The translations under genes were made by a program, and so were the position numbers. From Guptibacillus hwajinpoensis (GTDB lineage Bacteria; Bacillota; Bacilli; Bacillales; Bacillaceae_O): DNA of 64,000 bases. The stretch lies in assembly GCA_016841765.1 (NCBI GenBank), contig JAENYN010000025.1, positions 1 to 64,000 of the forward strand, in the 5' to 3' direction. A model generated the notes under the pieces. It ran no database searches, was not told where the DNA came from, and worked only from the letters and a program-made list of their open reading frames with translations. Shown here piece after piece: positions 60,411 through 64,000 of the stretch; within the stretch, counting starts at the first letter, position 1; the number at the start of each line of letters is the position of its first letter.

Positions 60411-60447
60411 AAACCGGTCCGCAATCAAATTGCAGACCGGTTTTTTT
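60411..60447 (+). terminator. Terminator after the symporter
   Basis: AAACCGGTC, with GCAAT/ATTGC inner pairing, and GACCGGTTT, followed by TTTTATT. It also separates the convergent metA gene. Confidence 0.85.
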
Positions 60448-60468
60448 ATTCAACAAATTTTGCACTGT

Positions 60469-61380
60469 CTACTCCCACTCAAACGGAGTTGCCTGGTAAA
60501 CAAAATAATTGAGCCAGTTTGAAAATAACAGATGGGCATGTGAACGCCAGCGGTTCAGCGGCCGCTTCTCCGGATCGTCATCCGGAAAATAGTTGCGCGG
60601 CACTTCGACATCAAGCCCTTTTGCCGTATCGCGCGCATATTCCTCGGCCAGTGTCCCGGTGTCATACTCTAGGTGTCCGGTCACCATCACATGGCGGCCG
60701 TTTTCCGACATCATCAGGAACGGGCCCGCCTCAGGTGAAGAAGCGAGCAGTTTGACTTTACCGGTTTTCTCCAGCTGCTCGAGGTCAATATCGGTAAAAC
60801 GCGAAACCGGCGCCAGAAACTCATCATCAAAACCGCGCAGCAGTTCATTGCCGGGCTCCACCAGCACTTGATGCTCATACACGCCGGAACACTTGCCCGG
60901 AAGGCCGACTTTATCGATCCCGTAATGGTAATAAAGCGCAGCCTGCGCACCCCAGCAAATATGCATCACGGAAGTCACATGCTCCTTCGACCATTCCATG
61001 ATTTCCGTGAGCTCCTGCCAATAATTCACCTGTTCAAACGGCAAATGCTCAATCGGCGCCCCGGTGATGATTAGGCCGTCAAACCGGCGATGCTTGATAT
61101 CATCGAACGAAATATAAAACTGCTCCAAATGCGACTTGCTCACATTCTTCGATTCATGCGTAACCGTCCGCAAAAACGAAATATTGAGCTGCAAAGGCGA
61201 GTTTCCGAGCAGCCGCAGCAGCTGCCCCTCTGTCTTTTCTTTTTCAGGCATAAGATTCAAAATCAATATGTTCAATGGACGGATATCCTGCGTGACCGCC
61301 CTTTCTTCTTCCATGATGAAAATATTCTCTTTCTCCAGCAGTTCCCGGGCTGGCATTAACTTCGGAATATTTATCGGCAC
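60469..61380 (-). CDS. metAA: Homoserine O-acetyltransferase
   Basis: 303 residues. MetA-type enzyme of methionine synthesis. Catalytic Cys142 is in [10 protein letters not shown], with a conserved His/Glu pair in [14 protein letters not shown]. Residue 111 is Glu (GAPIEH); this residue is known to select acetyl-CoA over succinyl-CoA in Bacillus-type enzymes, so acetyl transfer is expected. The start is GTG behind GGGGGAGG. No S-box riboswitch is visible upstream. Confidence 0.9.
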   Translation of the reverse strand: MPINIPKLMPARELLEKENIFIMEEERAVTQDIRPLNILILNLMPEKEKTEGQLLRLLGNSPLQLNISFLRTVTHESKNVSKSHLEQFYISFDDIKHRRFDGLIITGAPIEHLPFEQVNYWQELTEIMEWSKEHVTSVMHICWGAQAALYYHYGIDKVGLPGKCSGVYEHQVLVEPGNELLRGFDDEFLAPVSRFTDIDLEQLEKTGKVKLLASSPEAGPFLMMSENGRHVMVTGHLEYDTGTLAEEYARDTAKGLDVEVPRNYFPDDDPEKRPLNRWRSHAHLLFSNWLNYFVYQATPFEWE

Positions 61381-61729
61381 CCCACAGGCCTCCCCCGTTA
61401 GAATTTTCAGTAAACATAATTATAAGGGTTGATGGGCAGATACACAACCTTCAACGCTTTATCAAATTAATGCTGTATTGAGTTTAAAAGCTATAATTCT
61501 CAATCAGCATGTAAGGGTTCTCACTTGTGGGTCTTTAATATGGGCGCCAACCACTAGACTTAACAACCTGTATACCGAGGATGCAAAATTCTCCATTATA
61601 TCCACTTTATGAACTTTTTTAGAACCCTTGCCCAATACCCTATTCTTTCCAGGTGCTTTTGCAGTAAAATAGTATCATGACAATATTCACAGGAACTTGT
61701 CAAATTGCACACACCCAGAACACATACAT
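61381..61729. other. Divergent promoter region of metA and cheW operon
   Basis: 349 bases without a gene. It should hold the metA promoter (leftwards) and the promoter of the riboswitch-led operon (rightwards). I could not place boxes with confidence. Confidence 0.35.
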
Positions 61730-61732
61730 ATG

Positions 61733-61813
61733 TTTTCGGCAAACCGGCTGAAAGGCCGGGACGCAAAGCTACAGGGGCTACCTCTATCCCAGATAGACAC
61801 GCCAGCCAGTTGC
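61733..61813 (+). ncRNA. c-di-GMP-I riboswitch (GEMM) before cheW
   Basis: GGCAAACCGGCTGAAAGGCC then GGGACGCAAAGCTACAGGGG and GCCAGCCAGTTGC are the GEMM-I core in order, including a CCGGCT-GAAA-GGCCGG hairpin and closing P1 pairing. An intrinsic terminator follows at 61851, so control is probably by premature termination. Confidence 0.85.
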
Positions 61814-61850
61814 TCTTCTGTTCCAGAAGATTAATTGAGCCTGCTTTTGC

Positions 61851-61880
61851 CTGCCCGAAACCATATCGGGCAGTTTTTTT
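61851..61880 (+). terminator. Leader terminator of the cheW operon
   Basis: CTGCCCGA and TCGGGCAG form a stem with a seven-base loop, followed by seven T. It lies between the aptamer and cheW, the arrangement of a riboswitch-controlled terminator. Confidence 0.85.
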
Positions 61881-61921
61881 ATGGAATGGTGCATTCAGCT
61901 TTTAAAAAAGGGGGAGGAAAA

Positions 61922-62392
61922 ATGATCGATCCAAAACAGGAATCAAAGTATATCATGATTAAGCTCGGCGACGAGGAGTATGCGATCAGCATCAGCCAGG
62001 TCCGGTCGATTGAACATGTAATGGAGTTAACAGCATTACCCGATTCCAGTGATGACGTAATGGGAATCATTCACCTCCGTGGTGAAGTGGTACCAGTCAT
62101 CGATCTGCGGAAACAGCTTTCCGTCTCATCATCGAACATGCCAGATAGTCAGCAGCGCCTTGTCATCGCCATTATAAACGGCACGAATATCGGGTTTCTT
62201 GTCGATTCAGCCAGTGAAGTGCTTGATATTGCAGAAAATGCAATCCAGCCGGCGCCGGCGCTTTTACAAAGCAAGAGTGAGTACATAATGGGTGTTGCCA
62301 GGGTGGAAAACAGGCTGGCCCTCATTCTCGATATCGAAAAACTCACAAACATGGGGGAAGTTGAACAGCTGACTGTATTAGCCAACCAATAA
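61922..62392 (+). CDS. cheW: CheW-like chemotaxis adaptor
   Basis: 156 residues. The CheW fold is shown by [38 protein letters not shown] and [18 protein letters not shown]. CheW couples receptors to the CheA kinase. GGGGGAGG precedes the ATG at 61922; an in-frame start at 61835 lies inside the leader terminator and is not used. The MCP gene starts 20 bases later, so they share a transcript under the c-di-GMP riboswitch. Confidence 0.88.
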   Translation: MIDPKQESKYIMIKLGDEEYAISISQVRSIEHVMELTALPDSSDDVMGIIHLRGEVVPVIDLRKQLSVSSSNMPDSQQRLVIAIINGTNIGFLVDSASEVLDIAENAIQPAPALLQSKSEYIMGVARVENRLALILDIEKLTNMGEVEQLTVLANQ

Positions 62393-62412
62393 CAAAAAGG
62401 GGAATCATCCAG

Positions 62413-64000
62413 ATGAATGTTTTAGCGAAATTGAAAATCGGGCACAAAATCAACCTTCTAATTATGACGATCATCATTCTGACGGCGGTCAGTGTTTCAC
62501 TCATCGTCAACACACAGGTCACAAACGGACTGAAAGAATCGGCTGTTGAAAAAGCCAAGTCCGACCTTGCTATGTCTTATCGATACATGGATGAAAAATA
62601 TTCAGGAGATTGGGAAATAAGAGACGAAAATCTATTCAAAGGTGATACCCAGATTAACGGCAATTACGAGATTGTCGATGAAATCGGTGAACTGACAGGC
62701 GATACCGTGACGATTTTCCAGGGCGATACACGGGTAGCCACAAATGTCCAGAAAGATGGTAAGCGCGCCGTCGGGACAACCGTTTCCCAGGAAGTGAACG
62801 ATACCGTATTGAAAAACGGCAAAGTCTTTCTAGGCGAAGCCAATGTCGTCGGCAAAGATTATCAAACAGCTTACATGCCGATCAAAAACGGCAGCGGCGA
62901 TATCATCGGCATTTATTATGTGGGGGCATCACAGGAATTCATCCAGGCAACACTCGGCAGCTTCAACAAAGTTTATTTCGGGGCGCTGGCCGGCATTATT
63001 CTTATTACAAATCTGATTGGGATCTGGTTTGCCCGCAGAATCCGCAAGCGCCTTTCTGCAATCGCTGAAGTTCTTGAACAGGCAGGTGAAGGGGACTTCA
63101 CAGCCGACATCCATGACAGTTCACTTGATGAAATCGGAACAATCGCTGCAAGTTACGAGAATATGAAACAAAAACTGGGGTTGTTGCTGACTGAGGTTTC
63201 GACAGCGTCTGAAAGTGTGGCATCATCATCCGAACAGCTTTCGGCAAGCGCCGACCAAACGACCAGTGCAACCGAGCAGGTTGCTTCAGCAATCGAACAA
63301 ATCGCCGGAAGTGCCGAAAACCAGACGAGCGGGGTTGAAAAAAATACGCTTGCCATTGAAGAAGTATCAGCAGGCATCGCAAAAATAGCCGAAAGCACCA
63401 ATAACGTGTCCGAGTTCGCCCACACAACAGCGGAACAGGCTGAAACCGGGGAACTGTTTGTAAAACAAACAGTCGACCAGATGGAGACAATCGACAAAGC
63501 GGTGGTCGAATCCAACGAAAATATAAAATCGCTCAGTGAACGTTCGAAGGAAATCGGACAGATCAGCGAGGTCATCAGCGGCATTTCCGAACAGACAAAC
63601 TTGCTGGCACTGAACGCAGCGATTGAAGCGGCAAGGGCCGGCGAGCACGGCAAAGGCTTTGCGGTCGTCGCAGACGAAGTCCGGAAGCTTGCCGAACAAT
63701 CAAAAATATCGGCAAAACAGATTTCCGATTTGATTGAAGCCATCCAGCAGGAGACGGAACGATCCGTCACAACAATGGCGGATGTCAGCAATAACGTCAA
63801 AACCGGCATGACAATCGCCGGGGAAACCGCCGGGAAATTCAAAGGAATCGTCGGCGGAATGCGGGAAATCGCGCCGCAAATCGATGAAGTATCGGCAACT
63901 GCCCAGCAAATCACCGCCAGTGTGCAGGAACTTTCCTTAAGTGCGGCTGAACTTGCAGCAATTGCCCGTGAAAATTCGGCATCATCTCAGGAAGTAGCCG
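62413..64000 (+). CDS. Methyl-accepting chemotaxis protein (partial)
   Basis: At least 529 residues; cut by the right edge. A first helix (about 14-36), an extracellular single-Cache-like sensor (about 40-175, containing [14 protein letters not shown] and [20 protein letters not shown]), a second helix (about 184-203), a HAMP region, then the signalling domain. The conserved hairpin tip reads [20 protein letters not shown]. The Cache type suggests sensing of a small ligand such as an organic acid; this is inference. GGGG precedes the ATG. Co-transcribed with cheW. Confidence 0.88.
   Translation, partial: MNVLAKLKIGHKINLLIMTIIILTAVSVSLIVNTQVTNGLKESAVEKAKSDLAMSYRYMDEKYSGDWEIRDENLFKGDTQINGNYEIVDEIGELTGDTVTIFQGDTRVATNVQKDGKRAVGTTVSQEVNDTVLKNGKVFLGEANVVGKDYQTAYMPIKNGSGDIIGIYYVGASQEFIQATLGSFNKVYFGALAGIILITNLIGIWFARRIRKRLSAIAEVLEQAGEGDFTADIHDSSLDEIGTIAASYENMKQKLGLLLTEVSTASESVASSSEQLSASADQTTSATEQVASAIEQIAGSAENQTSGVEKNTLAIEEVSAGIAKIAESTNNVSEFAHTTAEQAETGELFVKQTVDQMETIDKAVVESNENIKSLSERSKEIGQISEVISGISEQTNLLALNAAIEAARAGEHGKGFAVVADEVRKLAEQSKISAKQISDLIEAIQQETERSVTTMADVSNNVKTGMTIAGETAGKFKGIVGGMREIAPQIDEVSATAQQITASVQELSLSAAELAAIARENSASSQEVA

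Noticed and set aside
60486-60497. TTGCCTGGTAA near the end of metA
   Set aside because: Single arm only, within coding sequence, no partner arm.
61381-61732. S-box (SAM) riboswitch for metA
   Set aside because: The expected leader signatures were not visible on the minus strand upstream of metA.

Overview
The window looks like chromosomal DNA of a Bacillaceae bacterium (Bacillus-like Firmicute). The evidence is the strong AGGAGG-type ribosome binding sites, frequent TTG/GTG starts, and a gene set found together in one region of the Bacillus subtilis chromosome: tagO, divergent lytR/lytBC-type genes, gtaB, ywqB-ywqA, ugd and ssbB. No rRNA, tRNA, prophage or CRISPR array was seen.

Region 1 (1-22.5 kb) is a cell-envelope block. 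It holds tagO (cut by the left edge) and six secreted proteins that share three CWB2 wall-binding repeats. Five of these carry different C-terminal modules (dimethylformamidase-like, two amidases, SpoIID/LytB, L,D-transpeptidase); the sixth has its repeats at the C-terminus. Interleaved with them are an LCP ligase (lytR), an LTA synthase-like enzyme, gtaB, a csbB-gtcA-yfhO-like LTA glycosylation operon and a PQQ-like beta-propeller protein. Together they make, decorate and remodel teichoic acids and peptidoglycan.

Region 2 (22.5-37 kb) holds an MMPL exporter with its TetR regulator, the SWIM/SNF2 pair, a RAYT-type Y1 transposase, UDP-glucose dehydrogenase, a DUF4349 lipoprotein and several tiny proteins. 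A palindromic repeat starts here and is scattered over 22.7-56 kb (core TGCCTGGCAATTGCCAGGCA, 14 loci). It flanks the RAYT gene on both sides, and one copy sits in frame inside the SNF2 gene. I read this as a REP/RAYT system.

Region 3 (37-52 kb) holds pgcA and manA, a truncated PgcA-like protein without the catalytic serine loop, a CdaR-type regulator, ssbB, and a c-di-GMP block: DUF5317, a 28-aa peptide, a GGDEF/HD-GYP enzyme, then a c-di-GMP-I riboswitch in front of a 38-aa membrane protein. These are followed by VOC proteins, VanZ, YczE, a second LCP protein, and a sucrose-type PTS with a LacI regulator and three operators.

Region 4 (52-64 kb) holds a Na+/H+ antiporter, an acetamidase, a tungsten/molybdenum block (MoaD-like, a GG-ending small protein, AOR, MoeB/ThiF), a dicarboxylate symporter, metA, and a second c-di-GMP-I riboswitch with an intrinsic terminator leading cheW and an MCP that runs off the right edge.

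Protein functions are assigned from recognised motifs and family resemblance read by eye; no database search was possible.
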